A DNA stretch of 24,611 nucleotides from a bacterium. Its GTDB lineage: Bacteria > Patescibacteriota > Microgenomatia > Levybacterales > UBA12049. The notes beneath the pieces are model-generated. The model was not told the origin of the DNA and ran no database searches. It worked only from the letters and a program-made list of their open reading frames with translations. The position numbers and the translations under genes were made by a program. The stretch spans positions 1 to 24,611 of the forward strand of contig JAKAEF010000004.1 of assembly GCA_021820025.1 (NCBI GenBank). Direction: 5' to 3'. Positions 1-6,281 of the stretch are shown piece by piece (the first letter of the stretch is position 1; each line of letters starts with the position of its first letter).

Positions 1-299
1 CCGCTTTTTATATCGAAAACATTGGTGTATCCCATTTTTACCATAAAATCAACTGCATATACACTTCTAGAGCCGCTAAGACAGTAGACGTATATTTTTT
101 TCGATTTATCGGCTATTAGTTTTTCTATCTTTTTTGGTATTTCATCAACCGGTAGATTAATGCTTTTGGCAATTTTTCCTTTTGCATATTCTCCTGTTGT
201 TCTTACATCTAACAAAATAATGTCTTCTTTGTTCTCAATTGCTTTTTTAACTTCTTCTGCTATAACTTGCGGAACTTTTGGATATAAAAAATCAAACAT
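1..299 (-). CDS. Rhodanese-domain protein (3' end outside window)
   Basis: Read from an ATG at 299 leftward, this gives a single rhodanese fold that is still open at base 1. It starts MFDFLYPKVPQVIAEEV, has the family block ILLDVRTTGEYAKGKI followed by INLP, and then the active-site loop YVYCLSGSRS, so the catalytic Cys (about residue 73) and its anion-binding loop are intact. Single-domain rhodaneses carry sulfane sulfur as a cysteine persulfide. No signal peptide is visible, so it should be cytosolic. It is transcribed divergently from an ArsR-family gene, and a DUF2892 membrane protein is encoded in that neighbouring operon. In E. coli, rhodanese and DUF2892 are fused in YgaP next to the ArsR-type YgaV, so this looks like a split version. 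The substrate is not shown by the sequence. Confidence 0.9.
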   Translation of the reverse strand, partial: MFDFLYPKVPQVIAEEVKKAIENKEDIILLDVRTTGEYAKGKIAKSINLPVDEIPKKIEKLIADKSKKIYVYCLSGSRSVYAVDFMVKMGYTNVFDIKS

Positions 300-304
300 A
301 ATAC

Positions 305-339
305 TTGACATAATACATTAGAGAATGCTAATATGTCAA
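305..339. promoter_or_regulatory. Superimposed divergent promoters with ArsR-type operator
   Basis: TTGACATA at 305-312 and TATGTCAA at 332-339 form a perfect 8-bp inverted repeat. On the + strand TTGACA (305-310), an 18-bp spacer and an extended -10 TGC-TAATAT (326-334) drive arsR. On the - strand TTGACA (339-334), an 18-bp spacer and TATTAT (315-310) drive the rhodanese. The two promoters therefore occupy the same 35 bp in opposite directions. The start codons lie 6 nt (arsR) and 10 nt (rhodanese) from their -10 boxes. Autoregulation of both genes by the ArsR protein is inferred. Confidence 0.75.
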
Positions 340-340
340 T

Positions 341-610
341 ATGCAAAATAACATTGTCTCAGCATTTGCAAATCCAGTCAGATTAAAAATTATTTGTTGC
401 TTGGAAAAGAAAAGTAAAAGCGTTGAGGAGTTAATTTCTACATGTAATTTGGCACAATCTGCAGTGTCTCAACATTTAAAAAAATTAAAAACAGCAGGTC
501 TTATTAAAGACGAAAGAAAGGGTAAATATGTCTATTATTCTCTTGTTTATCCAAAAGCGGCAGTGATAGCAAAAGAATTAGAAAAATTTTTAAAGGAAAT
601 TACAAAATGA
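341..610 (+). CDS. ArsR-family winged-helix repressor
   Basis: An 89-residue ArsR/SmtB-type regulator. The N-terminal helix ends in NPVRLKII, followed by SVEELISTCNLAQSAVSQHLKKL (about residues 27-49), the helix-turn-helix, and then a wing with RKGKYVYYSL. The classic metal motif ELCVCD is absent. Cysteines are C19, C20 and C35, so metal sensing by the ArsR/CadC site is unlikely. A thiol or persulfide sensor like YgaV/BigR/SqrR is a reasonable guess from the rhodanese and glutaredoxin neighbours, although those regulators use a second C-terminal Cys not seen here. The ATG sits 6 nt after the -10, giving an essentially leaderless mRNA. It overlaps the next gene by ATGA (607-610), so it heads a three-gene operon. 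Confidence 0.9.
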   Translation: MQNNIVSAFANPVRLKIICCLEKKSKSVEELISTCNLAQSAVSQHLKKLKTAGLIKDERKGKYVYYSLVYPKAAVIAKELEKFLKEITK

Positions 611-1227
611 AATTATCATATTTTAGAAAAAGTAAATATTCTCTTGAAGAAACAATAAAAAATCTTTTAGAAAATACTTCAAAACAAAATTGGAAAATTA
701 TAGGAGAAGCTACCTTTCCTGATAACAGTGGGAAAATGATTCTAATTTGCAAACCAGAATGGGTAAAAATTCTTTTAGAAAAAGACAGCAATCTTATTGG
801 CTTTCTCCCCTGCGCGATAAGTATTTTTAAAAAGGGAAAAGATATTATGATTGGTTCGGGACAACCTAATGTTATACAAGCGCTTACTCAAAACAAAGAA
901 ATTGCTTTATTGGCAGAAAAAGCAGAAAAATTAATCAAAGATCTTATTCATGTATCAGCCGGAGTTGAAGAATTAAAACCAAAACATGTAAAACTATATT
1001 CAACCATGACATGTCCCTATTGCAAAATGGAAAAATCATGGCTTGACGAAAACAAAGTAAAACATGATATTGTATATGTAGACCTGAACCCTTCAGAAGG
1101 CCAGAAAATGGTCGAAAAAACAGGTCAAATGGGCGTCCCTGTTACCGAAATCCAGTACGAGGAGGAAGAATCTGAGTACATTGTTGGATTTGATAAGACA
1201 CGTCTTTCTCAAATTCTTGGTTTGTAA
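607..1227 (+). CDS. DUF302-glutaredoxin fusion protein
   Basis: A 206-residue two-domain protein. Residues about 1-115 match the DUF302 pattern: an N-terminal helix YSLEETIKNLL, an alpha/beta core, the hallmark LIGFLPCAISIFKKG and a helix-rich end. Residues about 126-206 are a glutaredoxin/NrdH-like thioredoxin fold with the redox pair C136-P-Y-C139 and the cis-proline loop MGVPV (P178). DUF302 also contributes C48 and C69. No signal peptide or membrane segment is seen, so it should act in the cytosol. DUF302 has no settled function; the fused CPYC domain suggests dithiol or persulfide exchange on a DUF302-bound partner, an inference supported by the rhodanese next door. Translation is coupled to arsR through an ATGA overlap. 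Confidence 0.88.
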   Translation: MKLSYFRKSKYSLEETIKNLLENTSKQNWKIIGEATFPDNSGKMILICKPEWVKILLEKDSNLIGFLPCAISIFKKGKDIMIGSGQPNVIQALTQNKEIALLAEKAEKLIKDLIHVSAGVEELKPKHVKLYSTMTCPYCKMEKSWLDENKVKHDIVYVDLNPSEGQKMVEKTGQMGVPVTEIQYEEEESEYIVGFDKTRLSQILGL

Positions 1228-1239
1228 GGAGGTGAGGAT

Positions 1240-1443
1240 ATGTTAAAAAAACTTCAAAATGAAGGGAATGCAGACAGAATTATTCGTTTTATTCTTGGGT
1301 TAGTACTATCGTTAATTTCTTATACTTATTTTTCGGGAGTAATACAAACTATTTTATATATTGTTTCTGCAATTCTCATAATTACCGGAATAACGGGAAT
1401 TTGTTTGATTTATATGCTTTTTAATATAAAAACTAACAAATAA
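1240..1443 (+). CDS. DUF2892 (YgaP-like) inner-membrane protein
   Basis: A 67-residue protein with two membrane segments (about residues 17-35 and 38-61) after the conserved lead-in NEGNADRIIRFILG, which is typical of DUF2892. The family often ends in a TGFCPLY motif; here it reads TGICLIY, keeping the Cys but losing the Pro. In E. coli YgaP the same domain anchors a rhodanese to the membrane. A very strong Shine-Dalgarno, AAGGAGGTG at 1226-1234 and overlapping the preceding TAA, sits 7 nt before the ATG and fixes the start. It is last in the arsR operon and followed by a hairpin and a T-run. A direct role in sulfur handling is inferred from context only. Confidence 0.85.
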   Translation: MLKKLQNEGNADRIIRFILGLVLSLISYTYFSGVIQTILYIVSAILIITGITGICLIYMLFNIKTNK

Positions 1444-1466
1444 AAATTTTTAGTTTGTGTTTTTTT
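1430..1466 (+). terminator. Probable intrinsic terminator of the arsR operon
   Basis: AAACTAA (1430-1436) pairs with TTAGTTT (1450-1456) and is followed by GTG and a run of T to 1466. The stem is AT-rich and short and overlaps the end of the DUF2892 gene, so strength is uncertain. Confidence 0.5.
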
Positions 1467-1483
1467 AAAAAATCTGCTAAACT
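1455..1483 (+). promoter_or_regulatory. Possible promoter for the zinc-ribbon gene
   Basis: TTGTGT (1455-1460), a 17-bp spacer and an extended -10 TGC-TAAACT (1475-1483). This would leave a leader of about 75 nt before the ATG at 1564, unlike the short leaders elsewhere in the window. No better -10 was found closer to the gene. Confidence 0.4.
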
Positions 1484-1563
1484 AAAATAGTTTTGCGATA
1501 TATAAATTTTTTATTATTTTTCTCCAGTTGCAATTCATCGTTACGTAATAATTTAAATTCTTT

Positions 1564-1857
1564 ATGACAGCAATTAAAAATACAGCATATATAGATATAC
1601 CGTGTGAAAGATGTGGAAGCAAAAAAGCAATTGCAAGAACATGGAAAGAAACTATTGCAACTTTTACAGGGACCACAGAAGTAGAATTTTCACAAATTAT
1701 TTGTACAAATGCAGAATGTCAAAGATTGTTTAATGAAAATATCCAAAAAGAAGAAAAAAAGAGAAATGAAATAAAGCTACAACGTGAAAAAAGAGAAAAA
1801 GACAGAAAAGATGTACTTCATTTACGAAGCTCTCAAAAAATTAAATCAAAAATTTAA
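1564..1857 (+). CDS. Small zinc-ribbon protein with charged tail
   Basis: A 97-residue protein not recognised as a named family. Two Cys pairs, CERC (residues 14-17) and CTNAEC (47-52), could bind one zinc ion in a ribbon. From about residue 58 the protein is a highly charged, Lys/Glu/Arg-rich helix that may be coiled-coil or bind nucleic acid. There is no membrane segment. It stands alone on the + strand, converging on the phosphoesterase gene with a 27-nt gap. No Shine-Dalgarno is evident. Similar small zinc ribbons with basic tails occur widely in CPR genomes, but I cannot assign a function. Confidence 0.7.
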   Translation: MTAIKNTAYIDIPCERCGSKKAIARTWKETIATFTGTTEVEFSQIICTNAECQRLFNENIQKEEKKRNEIKLQREKREKDRKDVLHLRSSQKIKSKI

Positions 1858-1884
1858 TTTCTATTTATACTAAATATTTTTAAG

Positions 1885-2559
1885 TTAGTAAGTTTCTTGT
1901 TTTAAATGAACTAACCCATTGTCTATTTCTATATATTGCCCAACTCCGTGTCTAATGATTCCTGTATTTGCAAAATTGTTTTTTAAATCAATTTCTGCAG
2001 CATGAGTATGCCCGCAAATAAAAATTGTGCTTTTAAAATTGGATTTAGAAATAGATTTTTTTATTTTATGATTTAAATATTTAAAAAGAATTTGTAGAAT
2101 TTGTTTGCCAAAGATTTTTGTTAAATATTTTTCAGTATCTGTATGAATAATTTGAATAAAAAATTTTGTATAGAATAAATTCCTGAATGGTTGTACAGCT
2201 TTTACTTGCGCAATTTTACTAGCAAATTTGTCTCCATGAATTACAATAAATTTTTTCTTATTTTCTGTAAATGCATACTGGTCTGTTTGTATATTAGAAA
2301 ATAAAAAAACTCTTTTATCTGATTTTATTTTTTTATCATGGTTACCGTATACATAAACGGTTTTTTTCTTTTTGAGAAGAGGAAACAATTGGTTCCATTC
2401 TGAGTTTAAAAATTCATCAAAACTCATTAATGTCGCTTCCCAAAAATCCCCTGCAATAATAACTTTATCTGCTTTTTGAATAATCTTCTTAAGAAAATTA
2501 AATTTTTTTAAATCAAAATCTCTATGTAAATGCGTATCAGAAAATACAATTGTTTTCAT
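1885..2559 (-). CDS. Calcineurin-like metallophosphoesterase
   Basis: A 224-residue enzyme with the complete two-metal signature: FSDTH (D8, H10), AGDFWE (D38), GNHD (N73, H74), VIHGD (H108) and GHTH near residue 183. No signal peptide or transmembrane segment is present. The size and motif spacing fit the small phosphoesterases related to YfcE and LpxH, which cleave phosphodiester or pyrophosphate bonds with Mn or Fe. The substrate cannot be read from the sequence; LpxH activity is doubtful because nothing else for lipid A is seen. It is a single-gene unit preceded by an extended -10 ending 9 nt before the ATG. Confidence 0.88.
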   Translation of the reverse strand: MKTIVFSDTHLHRDFDLKKFNFLKKIIQKADKVIIAGDFWEATLMSFDEFLNSEWNQLFPLLKKKKTVYVYGNHDKKIKSDKRVFLFSNIQTDQYAFTENKKKFIVIHGDKFASKIAQVKAVQPFRNLFYTKFFIQIIHTDTEKYLTKIFGKQILQILFKYLNHKIKKSISKSNFKSTIFICGHTHAAEIDLKNNFANTGIIRHGVGQYIEIDNGLVHLKQETY

Positions 2560-2568
2560 GAGAATTTG

Positions 2569-2577
2569 ATTGTATCA
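2569..2577 (-). promoter_or_regulatory. Extended -10 promoter of the phosphoesterase gene
   Basis: Read on the - strand this is TGA-TACAAT, ending 9 nt before the ATG at 2559. No convincing -35 is seen, as is common for TGn-extended promoters. The leader would be only about 2-3 nt. Confidence 0.6.
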
Positions 2578-2595
2578 TAGCCACAATCTTTATGC

Positions 2596-3171
2596 TTACT
2601 TGGATAGTTTTTTAATAAAATAATGATATGAAAAATATACAAAATTACAAAGAATTCCAAAAAAAAATGTGAGCATTAATAATTGCAAATTTGTTAAGAC
2701 ATGGAAAGTATTTTTAATTACAGCTGGTAAATTTGTAACAATATCCCAACTATTAAGACGTTGTATTCTTCCTAAAACCATTCCAAAAGCAATCACAAAG
2801 TTTAATACTATAAAAATGACTGCCTTATGCTCTTTCTTGACATATTTTTTAAATGACTTTTGCAATAATACTTGTTCAAAAAAAATAAAACTTACAATAA
2901 ATGTAATTATGGCAATAATCATAAGTAAAAAATATTCTATAGTTAATAAAATTTGATAAAAAAGAATTACTCTTGGCAAATCCCTATATAAATGAATAAT
3001 GTCCGTAAGCATATAAATGCTATTGGGGATAAATAAAAGCCAAATAATTCCAAAAATAACCTTTAACACCATTGGTTTTGCTTTATACATTAAAAAACCA
3101 AAAATTATGCCAATTACGGCAAGGCTAATGTTGTAGAGCATCCATGATGCGTTAAACAAAAGAAGATCCAT
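2596..3171 (-). CDS. DUF1361 multi-pass membrane protein
   Basis: A 191-residue integral membrane protein with about six hydrophobic segments. The DUF1361 hallmarks are present: a PNSIYMLTDIIHL block after the second or third segment (family LPNxxYxLTDLIHL) and GRIQRLNSWDIV before the last segments. The function of DUF1361 is unknown. I chose the ATG at 3171 rather than the in-frame one at 3273, because the longer version would run antisense into tRNA-Phe and across its promoter. In addition, a -10 TACAAT lies exactly 6 nt before 3171. It appears monocistronic and leaderless. Confidence 0.85.
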   Translation of the reverse strand: MDLLLFNASWMLYNISLAVIGIIFGFLMYKAKPMVLKVIFGIIWLLFIPNSIYMLTDIIHLYRDLPRVILFYQILLTIEYFLLMIIAIITFIVSFIFFEQVLLQKSFKKYVKKEHKAVIFIVLNFVIAFGMVLGRIQRLNSWDIVTNLPAVIKNTFHVLTNLQLLMLTFFFGILCNFVYFSYHYFIKKLSK

Positions 3172-3177
3172 ATAATT

Positions 3178-3207
3178 ATTGTAGACTACATCCCTCAAGC
3201 AATACAA
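3178..3207 (-). promoter_or_regulatory. Promoter of the DUF1361 gene
   Basis: On the - strand, TTGTAT (3207-3202), an 18-bp spacer and TACAAT (3183-3178), then 6 nt to the ATG at 3171. It decides the start codon and implies a leaderless transcript. Confidence 0.7.
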
Positions 3208-3211
3208 ATTC

Positions 3212-3240
3212 TTGAAAGAAAGGTAAAATTCCTTTATAAT
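3212..3240 (+). promoter_or_regulatory. Promoter of tRNA-Phe
   Basis: TTGAAA (3212-3217), a 17-bp spacer and a consensus TATAAT (3235-3240). Transcription should begin near 3247, leaving a 5' leader of only about 4 nt before the mature tRNA. It is the best match to the sigma-70 consensus in this part of the window and is divergent from the DUF1361 promoter. Confidence 0.85.
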
Positions 3241-3250
3241 TGGGGTACTT

Positions 3251-3323
3251 GCTGCTCTAGCCAAGGTGGTCAAGGCACGTGTCTGAAGAACACGCTATCA
3301 CAGTTCGACTCTGTGGGGCAGCA
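3251..3323 (+). tRNA. tRNA-Phe (anticodon GAA)
   Basis: A complete 73-nt cloverleaf. The acceptor GCTGCTC pairs with GGGCAGC (one G-U). T8 A9 is followed by a D-arm with GCC/GGC. The anticodon arm is CGTGT-CTGAAGA-ACACG with anticodon GAA. The variable loop is 4 nt and the T-arm is CACAG-TTCGACT-CTGTG. The discriminator is A3323, and CCA is not encoded (CAA follows), so CCA must be added enzymatically. A strong promoter lies directly upstream. Confidence 0.95.
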
Positions 3324-3348
3324 CAATAATACGTATTGTGTACTTCTT
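3322..3348 (+). terminator. Weak hairpin after tRNA-Phe
   Basis: CACAATA (3322-3328) pairs with TATTGTG (3334-3340), followed by TACTTCTT. The stem borrows the last two bases of the tRNA and the T-run is interrupted, so it may be a 3' processing or weak termination signal. Confidence 0.35.
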
Positions 3349-3390
3349 TAAGCGACTATTCATGCCCCTTTTAAAGCATTTTTCTTACTA

Positions 3391-3399
3391 TGCTACAAT
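3391..3399 (+). promoter_or_regulatory. Extended -10 promoter of the GH18 gene
   Basis: TGC-TACAAT ends 6 nt before the ATG at 3406, so the transcript should start on or next to the initiation codon. No strong -35 is visible (TTAAAG at 17-bp spacing). Confidence 0.7.
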
Positions 3400-3405
3400 A
3401 ATTTT

Positions 3406-4590
3406 ATGAAACAGAATTTTAAGTTTATAGTTGCTTTTGCGATAGGTATAATTGCAGGATTTGGAATATTGCTTATCCTTCCCTTTATGCCTCTTCCGGT
3501 TAATAATCCACTTTTACGCGCTGTGGGAATTAAAAAACAGCAAATTGTCGGGTTCCTCCCATATTTTCTTGCTTATAGAGCCACCCATGATTACAATCCG
3601 TCGATTACTACACTAACCTACTTTGGGTTTACAGTAAATAATGATGGTCATATTGTGAAATTAATAAATCCTCATCAAGAAGACTCAGGATGGTATGATC
3701 TTAAAACAAAACAAATACAACAAAAACTTAAAGATGCAAAAGCAAATAATATTGTTCTTTCTGTTTCTGTTGTACAAGCAAATGAAGCAAGTATCTCAGC
3801 ACTTATTGCTTCCCCTACAAAGCATGCGCTTAATTTAGTCTCAGATTTACTTCCTGTTATGGATCAGTATCATTTTGAAGATGTAAATGTAGATATAGAA
3901 AGTTTTAAAACTGCTACAGCATCTGATAGCAGCCGTTTTACAACATTTATTAAAACATTTACCGAAGCAATTCATAAAAAAAATGGAGCAACGGTAACAT
4001 TTGATATAGCTCCGATTGCTTTTATTAAACAAACAGCTATTAATCCAATAGAAATTGGGGAAATTGTTGATTATGTATTGGTTATGGGATATGACTTTCA
4101 TACTGCTACATCATCAAACACAGGACCTATTGCTCCGTTGTACGGAGAAGGTATAAGTAATGAATTTGATATCTCTCATGCAATTACCTTAGCAAAACAA
4201 GAAATTTCATCAGAAAAATTGATTCTTGCTCTTCCGCTATATGGCTATGAATGGGATAGTTTAAGTAGTACTCCTGCAGCAGCTACAATTCCAGATACAG
4301 GACAGACCGCCAGTAACAGGCGAATCATGCAGACATTTACAACTTCTTGCCAAACATGTCTTGTTATAGAAGATCCTCTTTCACAGGAAAAAGATTTTAT
4401 TTATCAGGAAAAGAAAGGCGATGCATATTATCACCATGCATTTCTTTTTGATAAAAATTCTTTCGCCAAACGGCTTACCTTTGCACAAAATCAAAAATTG
4501 GCTGGTGTTGGATTATGGGCATTAGGATATGAGGGAGATACAATACTTTTGCCTCTTACTTCTTATAAAGGGTTATATCATTTTGAATAA
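3406..4590 (+). CDS. Membrane-anchored GH18-family glycoside hydrolase
   Basis: A 394-residue protein with one N-terminal membrane anchor (about residues 7-29) and an outward-facing GH18 TIM barrel from about residue 47 (IVGFLPYF). The catalytic strand reads FEDVNVDIESF, matching the family DxxDxDxE with the proton donor E165. Later barrel motifs are VDYVLVMGYDFH, LALPLYGYEW and GVGLWALGYEG. GH18 enzymes cleave beta-1,4 links next to N-acetylglucosamine; this architecture resembles the spore-cortex/YaaH-SleL branch without LysM repeats more than secreted chitinases. A peptidoglycan or surface-glycan target is inferred. The gene ends with its stop directly abutting the stop of the convergent FecR-domain gene, leaving no room for a terminator. 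Confidence 0.88.
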   Translation: MKQNFKFIVAFAIGIIAGFGILLILPFMPLPVNNPLLRAVGIKKQQIVGFLPYFLAYRATHDYNPSITTLTYFGFTVNNDGHIVKLINPHQEDSGWYDLKTKQIQQKLKDAKANNIVLSVSVVQANEASISALIASPTKHALNLVSDLLPVMDQYHFEDVNVDIESFKTATASDSSRFTTFIKTFTEAIHKKNGATVTFDIAPIAFIKQTAINPIEIGEIVDYVLVMGYDFHTATSSNTGPIAPLYGEGISNEFDISHAITLAKQEISSEKLILALPLYGYEWDSLSSTPAAATIPDTGQTASNRRIMQTFTTSCQTCLVIEDPLSQEKDFIYQEKKGDAYYHHAFLFDKNSFAKRLTFAQNQKLAGVGLWALGYEGDTILLPLTSYKGLYHFE

Positions 4591-5253
4591 TCAACGGATG
4601 CGAATGGTATAATTATTATAGTTAAAGCTTGCTACTTCACCTTTTGACAGGTGTACTACTTGAGAATTATTATTTGCATCGCTATATGCAAGAACAACTT
4701 TTCCAAAAACATTATAAACTTGCACTGTATTCTGTGTTGTGTCTGTTTGTATTGTAACTTGGGAAAGTCCAATAAGTTGTGTTAAAAGCCCTAAACTACG
4801 AATAGAAAAAATAGATGAAGAGGCAGTTGTTGTATACAAAATAGTTCCAGTCGGTTGTCTGACAACAAGCTCTTGAGGTAATCCATTAAGAAAATCAAAT
4901 TGAGAATTTTTATTTAGTTTTATAGAAATTATTTCAGGAATAGTTATTGTTGCAGACCCTGTCGCATCTGTTGCAAGTGATTCTCCTTCTACAAGTGTAG
5001 GTGCTGTTTGTATTTCTTTAAAATCGGTGTCTTGTCTTCCCTCTTTCTTTACGCCTCCGAGAATATTTGTTATCTGAGCAGTAAGAGCATCTTTTGGAGG
5101 TTGCAAAACAGTATAAACTTTTTTAGGTACAAATGGAGCACTAATTGAGTGAATATACACAAATGCAATACGACCTGCAAAAAAAACAAAAATTCCTAGA
5201 ATAAAAAAGGTAAATAAGATTATAAGAAATTTTCTATTCTTCCAAAAATTCAT
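4591..5253 (-). CDS. FecR-domain membrane protein
   Basis: A 220-residue protein with an N-terminal anchor (about residues 8-33) and an extracytoplasmic beta-rich region. The stretch TLVEGESLATDATGSATITIPEIISIKLNKNSQ resembles the FecR domain (threshold, Gly/Ser-rich turn, then NSxF). The C-terminal part ends VHLSKGEVASFNYNN, where FecR proteins often have a L-xxGExxxF strand. In Gram-negatives FecR works with FecI sigma factors, but no sigma factor is near, so a structural or sensory role is open. I chose the ATG at 5253 over the one at 5286 because the promoter TGC-TACAAT lies between them, 7 nt before 5253. Confidence 0.78.
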   Translation of the reverse strand: MNFWKNRKFLIILFTFFILGIFVFFAGRIAFVYIHSISAPFVPKKVYTVLQPPKDALTAQITNILGGVKKEGRQDTDFKEIQTAPTLVEGESLATDATGSATITIPEIISIKLNKNSQFDFLNGLPQELVVRQPTGTILYTTTASSSIFSIRSLGLLTQLIGLSQVTIQTDTTQNTVQVYNVFGKVVLAYSDANNNSQVVHLSKGEVASFNYNNYTIRIR

Positions 5254-5260
5254 CGTATAA

Positions 5261-5269
5261 ATTGTAGCA
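5261..5269 (-). promoter_or_regulatory. Extended -10 promoter of the FecR-domain gene
   Basis: TGC-TACAAT on the - strand, 7 nt before the ATG at 5253. It overlaps the coding region of the longer possible start at 5286, which argues against that start. Confidence 0.65.
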
Positions 5270-5312
5270 CATTTACCAGAATACAATATTTTTATTCTTT
5301 CTTAAATAAATC

Positions 5313-5321
5313 TGCTATAAT
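5313..5321 (+). promoter_or_regulatory. Extended -10 promoter of the PfkB-ahcY operon
   Basis: TGC-TATAAT, a perfect extended -10, 24 nt before the ATG at 5346, giving a leader of about 18 nt. No strong -35 is visible. The leader is too short for a SAM or SAH riboswitch. Confidence 0.7.
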
Positions 5322-5345
5322 TGAATTGGTTTTATAGAAAAATTC

Positions 5346-6281
5346 ATGCTTATTATAACCGGCACCATTGCATATGATTATATAATGGATTTTCCAGGTG
5401 CTTTTGGTGACCATATTCTCCCTGATCAAATTCATAAAATAAATCTCTCATTTATTGTAAGCAATTTTGAAAAACGACGAGGTGGTACAGCGGGAAATGT
5501 AAGTTATACGTTAGGACTTTTAGATACTCCCAATACTCTTTTTTCTATTGCAGGTAAAGATTTTACAGAATACGATGAAGCACTCCAAAAATTTCCCAGT
5601 ATAGATACCAGTTGGATTTATGTAGACCACAATAAATATACTGCAACAGGTTTTGCTATGACAGATAAAAAAAATAACCAGATTTGGGGATATTTTTATG
5701 GAGCCGCAGATGGAATTGCAGGTTTGGAATTAAAAAAAGTAGCAAAACAAAATGATTTAGTATTAATTGGTCCTTCAGGCGCTGCCGGGTCCATGTCTTT
5801 GGTTAAACAATGTATAGAACAAAAAATTGAATATATGTTTGATCCAGGATTTATTTTAACTCAAGTAAGTGATGCCGAATTATCTCTTGGAGTAAAACAT
5901 GCGTCTTATATTATTGGTAATGATTATGAAATAAATTTAATAAAAACTAGAGTTAAAAATTGGCAAAAATTATTTGCTGGGAAAGTAGTTATTACGACAT
6001 TAGGAGAGAAAGGTGCAACTATTGAAACAAAAAAGAAAACATACAATATTAAATCCGTAAAGCCTAAAAAAGTTGTTGATCCAACAGGTGCTGGGGATGC
6101 ATGGCGTGCAGGTTTTTTGAGTGGAATAGAAAAAAAGTTTGATATAAAAACTTGTGCACAAATGGGTGCAACTGCCGCATCTTTTGCAATTGAACAATAT
6201 GGAACACAAGAACACAGTTTTACAAAAGAAGAATTTATTTCTCGTTATAGACAATATTCCGGTAATTTGCTATCTTTATGA
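5346..6281 (+). CDS. PfkB-family kinase, probably adenosine kinase
   Basis: A 311-residue ribokinase-fold enzyme. It begins LIITGTIAYDYIMDFPG, has the substrate-binding signature GGTAGN (46-51) and ends with the PfkB C-terminal signature DPTGAGD (245-251) with D251 as catalytic base, followed by AWRAGFLSG for the anion hole. The start and the sequence after it resemble the adenosine/nucleoside kinase branch rather than ribokinase. Its stop overlaps the ahcY start by 4 nt. AhcY releases adenosine and the reaction favours synthesis of SAH, so phosphorylating adenosine would pull SAH breakdown forward. That partnership is the main reason to prefer adenosine as substrate; other nucleosides or sugars are possible. 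Confidence 0.85.
   Translation: MLIITGTIAYDYIMDFPGAFGDHILPDQIHKINLSFIVSNFEKRRGGTAGNVSYTLGLLDTPNTLFSIAGKDFTEYDEALQKFPSIDTSWIYVDHNKYTATGFAMTDKKNNQIWGYFYGAADGIAGLELKKVAKQNDLVLIGPSGAAGSMSLVKQCIEQKIEYMFDPGFILTQVSDAELSLGVKHASYIIGNDYEINLIKTRVKNWQKLFAGKVVITTLGEKGATIETKKKTYNIKSVKPKKVVDPTGAGDAWRAGFLSGIEKKFDIKTCAQMGATAASFAIEQYGTQEHSFTKEEFISRYRQYSGNLLSL

Noticed and set aside
3172..3273. Longer N-terminus for the DUF1361 protein
   Set aside because: It would run antisense into tRNA-Phe and across both promoters; the leaderless -10 points to 3171.
5322..5345. SAM or SAH riboswitch ahead of the kinase-ahcY operon
   Set aside because: Only about 18 nt of leader follow the promoter, too short for any known class.
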